A stretch of 64,000 nt of DNA from the NCBI GenBank assembly GCA_021234155.1, contig JAJEKV010000027.1:13052916-13116915 (forward strand), written 5' to 3'. Each line of letters opens with the position of its first letter. Within the stretch, counting starts at the first letter, position 1. Shown in pieces: positions 31,797 to 41,955 of the stretch. Both the position numbers and the translations under genes were made by a program. The notes beneath the pieces were generated by a model that ran no database searches, was not told the origin of the DNA, and saw nothing but the letters and a program-made list of their open reading frames with translations. The DNA is from Isoetes taiwanensis. Lineage: Eukaryota; Streptophyta; Lycopodiopsida; Isoetales; Isoetaceae.

Positions 31797-31970
31797 GTTC
31801 TTGTGGCAACTAGAGTGTTCCCAAAAATCTTTATATGTCTCAAGGATGTTGATTGTTAGGTGCACAAGCAAGCTGCAATTGTTATTAGGGAAGTTGCAAA
31901 GCATACACCCCAATTGGCACAATTCATTATTAGTGCTGGCGGTGTGACAATACTCGTTGATGCATGGCCT
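31797..31970 (+). pseudogene. PF16/SPAG6-like armadillo exon, copy 1
   Basis: One frame reads VFPKIFICLKDVDC, an in-frame TAG, then VHKQAAIVIREVAKHTPQLA and FIISAGGVTILVDAWP. This is close to the SPAG6/PF16 repeat in which PKxxxCLKDxD is followed by VxKNxATxIxEIAKHTPELA and IVNAGGV. PF16 is an axonemal central-apparatus protein needed for flagellar motility, so the parent gene implies a plant with motile sperm. Only this exon-length piece is present. The plausible origin of the TAG is CAG. Confidence 0.7.
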
Positions 31971-32408
31971 ATGGTCAATTTGGGCCAATTTAGTCTCCAT
32001 AGGCATTAAAAATCCTATCTGTCTAACTTATTGTAGCATTGATGGGCACCACTAATATAGTTTGTATATGTACTCATATTCATGCTATTCAGCCTCTTTG
32101 GAAGGTTCAGCCTCTCTGGAATGCTAATTGGAAGAAACAAAATTGTTTGACTATTATACGTGAGAAGTTTGACTTGCACACTTTGTTCACTGTCAAACAT
32201 TGTGCATGCAGCTTTAATGTTGATGTTTGCAAGTAGATCTTCCAACAATACGAATAGGAAACCAGATTCATATATCAAATTCATAGCCAACATGGAAGAG
32301 CATGAAATGGAGACGATTCTGATTTATAAGACTATGAAAACATATGTTTTTGGAGCAACAGCATATGACTAGATGACTACAGCCACATGATAATTGCGCT
32401 AAGGAGGA

Positions 32409-33398
32409 GTTACCTTTGAACATTTTTCTTTTCCATATTCTGCATCCACAGCGCCCTGTTCTTTCCTCCTGTTTCTGGAGCACCTTATAAGAGGAAGGCT
32501 CAGCGAGCTCTTCTTCTGAATCAACTCAAAACATACTAGGTCCTGCTTCTGAATCATCAAAGGAAAGTTTCTTCTCCTGAATCTAGCCGGAAGACAGTAG
32601 GAAGTTCGAAGCTGGCACCCAGGTCTCGCAGTTGTCGCCCAAACCCTACCCTACTGTAGACTAGGCCGCACTTGAAATCCGGGTTTCGCTGAACTCAGGC
32701 TATGTTGTGAATCCAGGTTTTGCAACAATGGCCCTTCTATATCAAGGAATTCAGGTTTTACTGTAAACTCAGGCTTTACTCCAGGTTTTATGACAACGGC
32801 CGTTTCCCATTGTCTAACTCATTTTGCTGTCGGATTGCTATTACCTTTTGAAAAAAGTTCGCTCCAGGGTTTGTTTGCCATAGCCACAACTCCATTTTCT
32901 TTAACCGCTTTTCCTAGATCCGAGTCCCTGCCCTTGGAAATGGCACTGTTCAAGGTTTCAGGAGCCAAGCTTCCGCATGTCCTCAGTAGTCTGCTGCTAA
33001 GCTCCCCTGCAAAAAAGCCATGGCTATCAAGAACCACGGGATTTTCTTTTGCCTTCGTGTCTCTGTTTTAGGCAAATGTTATTAGAAGCCATGGCGTGGC
33101 TGCGCATGCGTATGTGCCTAATTTTGTTCAGAGACTGAATCAAGAGCTTATCTTGGCATCAAGCTTTTGGCTAGAGCAGCAGATGATGCAGAAGATCCAC
33201 AAATACTAAGGATGGTTGTAGGTACCATTGCAAATCTTTGGAGCAATGGTATTATCCCAATCTGTTAAAAAGATAACAACAAATTCAGGAGTGATGATAA
33301 TGGCAATAATAGCAGTGAAGTGATATACAGGGATGCATGTATATATAAGATGTTTTTGGTCTCTCGTTTTTTAAGGAGATCAGAAATCTGGTGAGGTC
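32409..33398 (+). repeat. Segment B, copy 2 (with ARK exon at 33155-33248)
   Basis: Matches 19146-20130. It sits exactly between the two A copies. GIKLLARAADDAEDPQILRM is encoded at 33155, and the following A' segment supplies the next ARK exons in the correct order, so here B plus A' recreates a longer collinear piece of the ARK gene than either segment alone. Confidence 0.95.
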
Positions 33399-35290
33399 TA
33401 GGCAGTTGCATTATTAATCTATGTCAATGCTCTTTTAGACAAATTACAAACGACGTTGAGAGAAGAAGGGAAAATAAGAGCTCTGTTTGTGACGGTAAAA
33501 TCAAGATATCCAACTGTTCTCGCCCAAGTGGCTAGAGAGATTGCTAATTTGCAAAATGTGAATCTCGGACAGCAGCACAAGGTATGAGTTGCCCTCGTGG
33601 CCTCAATTCTATATCTCAATTCTATATGCTATATGAAGTCTTAATGCTTGTATTGGCACACGAAGTAGAACTGGCCGATCTCTGCTCATTCATGCTGGGG
33701 CACTGCCATGTGTTGTCGAAAATGCCAACAATGAAGCTTCACCCATTTGTAGACGTATTGAACTTGCTTTGTGTCATCTTGCTCAACATGGTATGTCCAA
33801 AGTGCTTTTCTATCAAACTAGTACGTTCTAATTATTATAGATCATTTAATCTTTGCAGAAGTGAAGCTGGAGGAGCACTATAGGAACTTAGTCGGATTTC
33901 TAAAGGATGTTCAAGAGAAGACATCGGTACCTTGCCATCCGAACATTGAATAGTTGTGTAACTTTTCAAACAAAATTGTGATGGCTTCAAAGGATAAAAT
34001 AAGTGTGCAATATTTTGCTAGCTACTCTTAGTTGTACAACTCCCAATTTTTTGGAGGGTTTGGTCTGCCACGTTTGTAATCTACTAGTGTAACTAGACAC
34101 ATATATTTGACATATATCAACAAAATAGGCCCCATCGATATAATTCACGTACTTGTACTTGTGTGTGTGAATTAAGCTTTGGTATGATTATGCCCATTCC
34201 AGCAAAAAAAAAAAGGAAAGAAAGAAAGAAAAAGAACGGGGAGGCAAAAGAACACGACAATCGGTAGCCCATTAAAACCATTAAAATAAGACGTTAAGAC
34301 CATTAAAATAAGATTTTAGTAGTGGGAGTATCTATTTGATTTGCAATAGGATGTGATGTTTTATAGTTCCATTAATCCATTGCACCTTTGAGAGAAACCA
34401 AACTCTTATTGAACAGATGAGACATGATGATGGTTAACCAAGTTAATCTACTGTGCTTCAGATGTATAGTGTTAAGTGACAATCCCTAGAGCAGCTTAGC
34501 TATACCATGCACTTACATCATGCAAAGAGCATTATAAATCAAGCAGGGCGGGCCTTATGATTTCATTAGCTACTTGGATGTAGCCTTAGCTATACCATGC
34601 ACTTACATCATGCAAAGAGCATTATAAATCAAGCAGGGCGGGCCTTATGATTTCATTAGCTACCTGGATGTAGCGCCATTTTATTGGCAGGTTCTTGTGG
34701 CAACTAGAGTGTTCCCAAAAATCTTTATATGTCTCAAGGATGTTGATTGTTAGGTGCACAAGCAAGCTGCAATTGTTATTAGGGAAGTTGCAAAGCATAC
34801 ACCCCAATTGGCACAATTCATTATTAGTGCTGGCGGTGTGACAATACTCGTTGATGCATGGCCTATGGTCAATTTGGGCCAATTTAGTCTCCATAGGCGT
34901 TAAAAATCCTATCTGTCTAACTTATTGCAGCATTGATGGGCACCACTAATATAGTTTGTATATGTACTCATATTCATGCTATTCAGCCTCTTTGGAAGGT
35001 TCAGCCTCTCTGGAATGCTAATTGAAAGAAACAAAATTGTTTGACTATTATACGTGAGAAGTTTGACTTGCACACTTTGTTCACTGTCAAACATTGTGCA
35101 TGCAGCTTTAATGTTGATGTTTGCAAGTAGATCTTCCAACAATACGAATAGGAAACCAGATTCATATAGCCAGCATGGAAGAGCATGAAATGGAGACGAT
35201 TCTGATTTATAAGACTATGAAAACATATGTTTTTGGAGCAACAGCATATGACTAGATGACTACAGCCACATGATAATTGCGCTAAGGAGG
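33399..35290 (+). repeat. Segment A', copy 2 (ARK exons and PF16 exon)
   Basis: Second copy of 30464-32408. ARK exons lie at about 33441-33582, 33684-33789 and 33859-33955. A one-base loss in GGTACC near 33928 adds a frameshift not seen in A. The PF16-like exon is at about 34692-34865 with the same in-frame TAG. The TAGAA run is missing. Confidence 0.95.
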
Positions 35291-35511
35291 ATCATTTCGC
35301 CCAGTAAAGGCTCCAAGTAAGCAGGCCCGTGCACCGCCAAGTGTGGCGGCATTGTCGGTGACCATAGGATTCATACTACGAAAAAAATGTTCGAGTCCAA
35401 ATAGATAATGAGCACCTTCTTGAGCTAAGAAAATGATAACCTGCGTTCATATCATTTACACGGCTCCACACAAAACAAACAAGACCCAACGCAAAAGAAC
35501 AAAACAGAACC

Positions 35512-35572
35512 CATGAAAACACACTCTCGGGCCATCGGAGGGCAACCCTTCGTGCGTAGCACCTTGTTTCTT
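35512..35572. repeat. Dispersed repeat related to 18028-18085
   Basis: Shares CATGAAAACACACT, GGAGGGCAAC and CGTGCGTAGCACCTTGTT with the 18-kb copy. Confidence 0.65.
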
Positions 35573-35640
35573 GATATAATATGAGAATCATAGTGAAGGA
35601 TCTAGTGTTGTAGAGACCGTCCTTGTTAGTTCGGGACAGG

Positions 35641-35864
35641 AAAAAAAAGGGGGGCTTGAAATTTTGCCCCCAAACAGCTGGTTATTTCAGAGCGAAAAAA
35701 CCTGTTGATCTTCACCCGATCGCAGTTGTGGTCGCACCCGATCTGCCGTCCCAGATTTAAGCAGCGCGATTGATCTGCCGCCCCAGGTTAGGCGGCGCCG
35801 CCAGCACGCCAAAAAACAACCAGAAAGAAAAAATTGGGGACAAATTTCAAGCCTCCTTTTTTTT
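35641..35864. mobile_element. MITE-like element, about 224 bp
   Basis: Imperfect terminal inverted repeats of about 34 bp: left 35641-35674, GGGGGGCTTGAAATTTTG then CCCCC; right 35831-35864, TTGGGGACAAATTTCAAGCC then TCC. The core is GC-rich with a small direct repeat of GATCTGCCG(T/C)CCCAG. No ORF. Confidence 0.7.
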
Positions 35865-35871
35865 CATCGTG

Positions 35872-35926
35872 GAATTTTCGTCAGCAATAAAATTTCTTCG
35901 CTAAATTTTCTGTTGACGAAAATTTC
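35872..35926. repeat. Hairpin next to the MITE
   Basis: GAATTTTCGTCAGCA at 35872-35886 is inverted as TGTTGACGAAAATTTC at 35911-35926, with one mismatch in the stem. Confidence 0.7.
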
Positions 35927-35939
35927 TACTTCCAAATAG

Positions 35940-37160
35940 GTGGGTTATGATAAAGCAAATGCTTATGCCGACCTACTACTCGAGGAGTTCTCAAACCTGT
36001 AGAAGCACAAAAATGATAGAGAGATGAGTGCATGCAGAGAGATGCTTTGAGAGACGACCCAGGAAGGACTCAACTGACGAAAATTCACTCAAATGATATA
36101 GATTGGAAGTGGAGGACATTGGTCAAAAGATTGCAGTCCCGTAGTTGGAAAGGTGTGCTGCAAAGCCACCAAGAATTATATAAAACTACTATAAGGATAA
36201 TTCTCAGAAAGAATTCAATTCAGACAGAATTTGCACCATAAATTGCCCGTGTAGTATTTGGTGGGCTTGGTGCTTACAAATTGGCCGTCAACCACCAGCC
36301 AAAGGAAGCCCATCTCTAAAGGAAATTTGAACTCTCATCACAATCCCACAATCCTTGCTGCAAGAGAAGTCCCCAATATCTCTGCATCTTTTAAACAGCA
36401 ACTTCTCCTACGCAAAAGAAACTTAAGACAATGTTTTGCATACCTAGATTATTTAAATCTGATCATTTACCGATACATTCCTACCATTATGAAATGCTTG
36501 ATATGTTGGATATTTATCTTTATTAAGACTTGCCATGACACCACACGTAATCTGCACATAAATGAATGCCAAGAGCATGCATTATGAAAGATGGAGTCTT
36601 GGCCTATAACTCATCACACTCAGCCATGTGTCCACCAGCGTGTTTCAGCTCCTTAACCCGATGCTTCATGGTCGATGTCCAAGTCCAGTGAACAGCTCAC
36701 AAGACTTGGAAGGCTAATGATTACAGTAAGCACTAAAATCAATGCCATACTAGGATGTAAATGGAGCTCTAAATATGCATGTCTTCTTGGATACAGATGC
36801 AATGCTGCTATGTTGTTAGAGTTTGCTGGTGTACAAAGGCTATTGCCAGCAGAATAACTTTGCGGAAGTTGTATGATCTTGATCTTTACTTCATAAAAAG
36901 TGGCTTGCAGCTCCATCTATCAAGCAGTGATGAGTACCAAGGTATTCTTGTTTTTATCTATGCAGCAGCAGGATAAAGCTCAAAGCTGTAGCCTTACTAA
37001 CTGTCGTTTGGAACTCAGTTGTACCCCAGACATGTTGCAAATAATGCCTTAAGGAGACCCAAGCGTTAAATTTCAATCTCGAAATGGCTTGTAAACTCAC
37101 ATATCTAGACACTTCCTCATTATCGATTGGGGCATATTTGAGACATCCGAGTGTGTGTAT
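35940..37160. other. No recognisable gene; 3' flank of the PPR gene at the right side
   Basis: Short ORFs on both strands (for example 36032-36241) show no family motif. The last few hundred bases probably include the PPR 3' UTR. Confidence 0.35.
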
Positions 37161-37162
37161 TT

Positions 37163-40100
37163 CTATCTATGCCGCTCTTTAATATCTATAGATATCACCA
37201 TATTGGATGCATTCTTATGAAAATCTGCCAAGATATTTGACATAAGAACATATGCCGAAGAACACCTTGAACCAACCAGGATAAGTTGGCCAAAACATTG
37301 CTTTCCTAGCTCCAGCTTGTCATGTACTTTGCATGAACTAAGCAAACACAACCATCCAGTGATGTCATGTTGAATATTAGATTCTAGCATATCTCTAGCT
37401 TCATGAAGGCAGCCTGCACGGCACAACAGATCAACTAAACATGTATGGTGACAAATACTAGGCGTAATATGATAGTCTGACATAGATATGAAATACAAAT
37501 AGCCTTCATCCAGTAGTCCTGCATGACTGCATGCAACAAGTACGCCCGTAAAGGATGCCTTGTCTGGTATTACTCCCCCCTGTTGCATCTCTTGAAAGCA
37601 TTCCAAAGCAGATTGACCTTCTCCATGCTGGGCATATGCTGCAATCATTGCACCCCAGGAAACAACATCCTGATCTGATAAAGTGTTGAAGAGTCTACGT
37701 GCTTCCTCTAAACTTCCACATTTGGCATACATATCTATCAGGCTGCTGCCCACGAGAATATCCAATTTGATATCATAATGTATCAGTTGATTATAAACCT
37801 GCCTGCCATGTTCTATAGCTCCTAAACTGGCACACGCTTTTAAGATGCTAAGGAATGTGATATTGGTTGGCTTTACATTCCCCTGTTGCATATTTTTGAA
37901 ACATTCCAGGGCAGCAAACTCATCTCCATAGTTTGCATATCCTGCAATCATTGCACCCCATGACACTGCATCTCTACATGGCAATTCTTCAAATACTTTG
38001 CACGCCTCCTCTAAGCTCCCACATTTAGCATACATATCAACAAGACTGCTTCCTATGACAATATTCACTTGGAGTCCCATTTTAAGTATATAATCATGAA
38101 TTAACCTACCCTGCATTACAAATCTGAGCATAGCACATGCTTTAGAAAGATTTAAAAAGGTGGCAATGGTTGGTTCTATATTTCTCTCTTGCATTTTCTC
38201 AAAAACTTTTAGTGCCAAGGAGGCCTTTCCATGTTCGACATATCCTGCAATCATTGCGTTGCACGAGATAGTATTCTGATTAGTCAGATTCTCAAAGACA
38301 CCAAATGCCTCTTCAGAACTGCCACATCTGAAGTACATATCTATGAACTTGCTCCCTATTTCAGTCCATTGCATTTTACTTTTAATAATGTGGCTATGGA
38401 TTAGCCGACCATGCTCAATACTTCCAATGTCGCCACATACTCTCAATAAATTGACAAATACAAAATCGTTTGGGTTAATGCCCATTTGATGCATCCCTTC
38501 ATAACATTCTAGAGCAAGAAGACTTTGTCCATATTGCACATATCCTGCAATTATTGCACCCCATGAGTACACATCGTGATTTGGCAAATTTTCATAGACT
38601 CTCCGTGCTTCTTCTAGACCCCCACATTTAGCATACATGTCAACAAGGGCGCTTCCAATAATTTGTGATTGCATTCCAGTTTCTCTAAACTGAACATGAA
38701 TTAGCCTGCCTTGCACTCTGGCCCCTAGGATGGCACAAGACTTCAAAGCGCTTGAAAAAGTAACCTGTGAAGGTTTTATGCCATTCTGTTCCATACTTGT
38801 AAAACATTCTAGACAAAGATGAGGCTCCCCACTCTCGGCATAACCACTAATCATAGTTTCCCATGATACAGAATCTGCATCCAATAAGTTGTCAAAGATG
38901 CTGCGACCTTCATTTAGGCTCCCACATTTGACATACATATCGATTAGGCTACTTCCTAGGAGATTATCTGACGAGTTACCATCTTTGATTAGTTGCTCAT
39001 GAAATAACCTGCCATACTCTATAGCTCTTGTGCTGGAGCATGCTTTCAAAATGGCTACAAATGTGAGGCTGTTTGGATTTAGATTCTCTCTTTGCATCTT
39101 GTCAAAGCATTTCAAAGCAAGCTCCTGCTCTTCGTATAATCCATATCCTGAGATTAATGCACTCCATGATACCATGTCTTTAGATACAAGTTTATTGAAT
39201 ACGTTTTGCGCTTCCTGTAGGCATGCACATCTTGCATACATGTTGATAAGACTACTTCCAACCATAATGTCCATTTGAAGCCCACTGTTTATTACTTGCC
39301 CATGAATTAACCTTCCCTGCTCTACATAACGTAATGTAGCACACGCTTTCAAGACACTCAAAAATGTGATATTAGTTGGCTTGGTGCCTTCCTGTTGCAT
39401 CTCCCCAAATAATTCCAATGCAACTGAACTTTCATTAAGCTGCGTGTATCCTGTAATTATTGCACCCCAAGATACAACATCCTGCTTTGGCAGTCTTACA
39501 AACATAAGATGAGCTTCCTGCAAACTCCCACATTTTGCATACATATCAAGAAGTGTATTACCAAGAATAGTCAAGGATCTGCGTCCAATAATTCCATCAT
39601 GAATTATCCTGCCATGCTCAATAGCTCCTGTCCCAGCACAGGCTTTCAATGCACTGAACAATACAGTATCAGTTGCATTTATTCCTTCTTCTTGCATCTT
39701 AACAAAGAATTCTAGGGCAAGGTTGTATTTCCCATGCTGAATAAACCCAGCAATCATTGTAGCCCATGAAACTAAATCTGGACTTGCTAATTTGTCGAAG
39801 ACCCCTCTTGCCTCTTCCAGGCTGTTGCAATTAATATACATATAAATTAGTGTGCTTCCCATCACAACATCCTGTTGGATGACATCTTCGATGACCTGAT
39901 TATGAATAAGCCTGCCTTGCTCTGTACCTCCTATATAGGCACAAGCTTTCAAGATGCTATAAAATGTGGCAGCTGCCGGCTTTATGCCTTCCTGTTGCAT
40001 TTCTTCAAAAGATTTTAGTGCAAGACAATATTCTCCATGCTGGGAAAATCCACCAATTAATGCACCCCATGAGACCATATCTCTGCTTGGTAATTGTTCA

Positions 40101-40861
40101 AAGGTTTTTACAGCCTCATCTAGGCCCCCAAATTTTGCATACATATCCACAATGGTATTTCCAACAATAAGATCTGAATGTAGGCCACTTTGAATGATTT
40201 GACAATGAATAAACCGGCATTGTTCTATGAAACAGATGCCAGTGCAAGCTTTCAAAATGCTCAAAAATATGACTCTATCTGGTTTTAACCCTTCCTGTCG
40301 CATTGCTTCAAAAAGCTCTACAGCCAAGATGCCATTCTTTTGCTGAGCATATCCAGAAATCAGTGCACCCCATGACACCACATTTCTATCAGGCAGTTTG
40401 TCAAATAAATTCAATGCCTCTCCCAAACTGTTACACTTGACATACATATCTAATAAGGTGTTCCCCAAGGTACCATCGGCACGTAATTCACTTTTATACA
40501 TCTGCTCATGTGCAAGGCGGCCTCCAGGAAGAAATGAAGTTGTAGCACAAGCTTTGAGAATAGCAAGGTAAATATACTTGTTACTTTCAAAAGCACATTG
40601 CAACATACTGTGATAAAACTCAAGTGCCAACTCGCCCTGCCCAAGCTTGGCATTTGCTTGTATGACTGCAATCCAAGTGTGTGCACTTGGTCTTGCAATT
40701 TTATTAAATGCCTCATTTGACTCAATTAAATTTCCATGATAGGCGAACAATCTAATGAGATGATCAGCTAAGACGGAAGTTGAATCAAGCCCATTACTGA
40801 CCATATGGGACTGCAGATGCCTTCCAAATCCCAGGTCCTTTTTGCTGATACATTCTTGCAA
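37163..40861 (-). CDS. Giant PLS-type pentatricopeptide repeat (PPR) protein without DYW domain
   Basis: An uninterrupted frame of 1232 codons. About eleven PLS triplets of roughly 101 residues are visible from repeated SWGAxIxGYxQ, PxxxTFxxxLKAC and LxDMYAKCGxLEEA strings. The last repeats lead to an E1-like segment (ITGWLCLLSSCKVHDKLELG, YVLMSNILADF), after which the protein ends in IDIKERHR. The E2 and DYW cytidine-deaminase parts are absent. PLS proteins act in mitochondria or plastids, each repeat pair reading one RNA base, usually at C-to-U or U-to-C editing sites. Lacking DYW, this one would need a partner in trans. No ATG lies at the N-terminal boundary: the frame stays open upstream to a stop near 40970. 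Either a 5' exon near 41.0-41.25 kb with a targeting peptide, or the in-frame ATG in LQSHMVSNG, supplies the start. Confidence 0.9.
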   Translation of the reverse strand: MQECISKKDLGFGRHLQSHMVSNGLDSTSVLADHLIRLFAYHGNLIESNEAFNKIARPSAHTWIAVIQANAKLGQGELALEFYHSMLQCAFESNKYIYLAILKACATTSFLPGGRLAHEQMYKSELRADGTLGNTLLDMYVKCNSLGEALNLFDKLPDRNVVSWGALISGYAQQKNGILAVELFEAMRQEGLKPDRVIFLSILKACTGICFIEQCRFIHCQIIQSGLHSDLIVGNTIVDMYAKFGGLDEAVKTFEQLPSRDMVSWGALIGGFSQHGEYCLALKSFEEMQQEGIKPAAATFYSILKACAYIGGTEQGRLIHNQVIEDVIQQDVVMGSTLIYMYINCNSLEEARGVFDKLASPDLVSWATMIAGFIQHGKYNLALEFFVKMQEEGINATDTVLFSALKACAGTGAIEHGRIIHDGIIGRRSLTILGNTLLDMYAKCGSLQEAHLMFVRLPKQDVVSWGAIITGYTQLNESSVALELFGEMQQEGTKPTNITFLSVLKACATLRYVEQGRLIHGQVINSGLQMDIMVGSSLINMYARCACLQEAQNVFNKLVSKDMVSWSALISGYGLYEEQELALKCFDKMQRENLNPNSLTFVAILKACSSTRAIEYGRLFHEQLIKDGNSSDNLLGSSLIDMYVKCGSLNEGRSIFDNLLDADSVSWETMISGYAESGEPHLCLECFTSMEQNGIKPSQVTFSSALKSCAILGARVQGRLIHVQFRETGMQSQIIGSALVDMYAKCGGLEEARRVYENLPNHDVYSWGAIIAGYVQYGQSLLALECYEGMHQMGINPNDFVFVNLLRVCGDIGSIEHGRLIHSHIIKSKMQWTEIGSKFIDMYFRCGSSEEAFGVFENLTNQNTISCNAMIAGYVEHGKASLALKVFEKMQERNIEPTIATFLNLSKACAMLRFVMQGRLIHDYILKMGLQVNIVIGSSLVDMYAKCGSLEEACKVFEELPCRDAVSWGAMIAGYANYGDEFAALECFKNMQQGNVKPTNITFLSILKACASLGAIEHGRQVYNQLIHYDIKLDILVGSSLIDMYAKCGSLEEARRLFNTLSDQDVVSWGAMIAAYAQHGEGQSALECFQEMQQGGVIPDKASFTGVLVACSHAGLLDEGYLYFISMSDYHITPSICHHTCLVDLLCRAGCLHEARDMLESNIQHDITGWLCLLSSCKVHDKLELGKQCFGQLILVGSRCSSAYVLMSNILADFHKNASNMVISIDIKERHR

Positions 40862-40969
40862 AAGATAGTATGCATTATTTCTGGTGATACGGACAGGTTG
40901 ATCCTTAATTCCAGCAGTCTGAAGCCATCTAGCATATGTCGCTAAAGCAATGTTAACCCGAAAGCTAAT

Positions 40970-41750
40970 GCTGAGGCCACATTTAACAACGTGTTAGAGA
41001 GCATACCTGAGCGCGCAGATTCCTGCCCAACATTGGGACCTGGGGAACATAGCTCCATGAGAGAATCAGAAATGCAGTGTCGGAGATTTGTAAGATACAA
41101 ATCGTGCTGAGAAGCTGTTAAGGTGTAGAAACTGTCTAAACATTTGCCTGCAAAACAAAATAGCGTTTTGAAAGGGCAAAAGAAAAGAAAATAAGGTGCT
41201 CTTGCAATGGCCCAAGAAAGCCCTCTAACCTTGCATGCATAACGTTGGCAATCCAAGGTTCACGTAGATTTATAACATCTACTTACTTATGTGCTTGATG
41301 TGCTTGATAGTCGTGAGACATCGTGGGCAGTTCGAATCAATGACTCGCCTGTACGTTTCACTTTTACCCCGGCTAAGATGTTATCTGTCGGAGAAGTGAA
41401 GATATCACGGGAGCATCCAACGAAGTACAACATTAAGCCTTTGGTGATGTGCGCCATGTGGAGATGTATATTTAGAGTTCCATCGTGAACTAAAACATCA
41501 ATGAGCCAAGACAATATTTTGTGTTTTATATATTTTTGTACTTATTTCTTATTGATGTACTTAACTACTTCTAAGAGTGACATTTTCAACATCAATTTTG
41601 GATTTGTCTTTCCAGATTTTTTGCCTTTCTTAATGTTTTATCTATTGAAATCCATGAAAACAAATGCTACTGGCATTCTACTATTTCAAATAGCAGTTTT
41701 TTTTACAAAAGCAAATAACGTCAAAATTTCAAGGAAAAGCACGTGCCTAA
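40970..41750. other. 5' flank of the PPR gene, possible leader exon
   Basis: A 104-codon minus-strand ORF at 41256-40942 has a hydrophobic start (YFLFFCPFKTLFCFAGKCL) and ends just upstream of the PPR frame, and GTATGC and CCTCAG splice-like sites are nearby. The spacing between those two sites is too short for a normal intron, so the exon structure is not resolved. Near 41330 a GTTCGAATCA string resembles a tRNA B box without support for a SINE. Confidence 0.3.
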
Positions 41751-41751
41751 G

Positions 41752-41955
41752 ACATTAGCCCGACAACACCGGGTAGATCATTAAATTCATTCATCATAAA
41801 ATCTTAACGGCTGCTGAGAAGGGGAGGTTAACCTCCCCCTCAAGTGGGTTATGGAAAATAACCCACCTCAAAGTTGGACATATGGACGTCAAAGGCCGAG
41901 TAAAAACACAAGGCGGGACATTAGCCCGGCAACGCCGGGCACACGTTTACTAGTA
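41752..41955 (+). mobile_element. Helitron-like 3' ends (two) with internal palindromes
   Basis: ATTAGCCCGGCAACGCCGGG at about 41921 forms a GC hairpin followed by CACACGTTTACTAG and T, the layout of a Helitron 3' terminus (hairpin, then CTRR, then target T). A degenerate copy, ATTAGCCCGACAACACCGGG, lies at about 41755. Between them are a perfect 18-bp palindrome (41821-41838) and a 9-bp inverted repeat (41844-41852 and 41858-41866). No 5' TC terminus or Rep/helicase gene was found. Confidence 0.45.

Larger units (their letters stand above)
30464..32408 (+). repeat. Segment A, copy 1
   Basis: It matches 33399-35290 in order and orientation with few differences, apart from a TAGAA expansion at 31278-31325 and small indels. 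It holds ARK kinesin exons, a 90-bp tandem duplication (31601 and 31691) and a PF16-like exon. It ends at GCTAAGGAGG, where segment B copy 2 begins. Confidence 0.95.

Noticed and set aside
39030-40193. Plus-strand ORFs within the PPR gene
   Set aside because: Antisense shadows of a strongly coding minus-strand frame.
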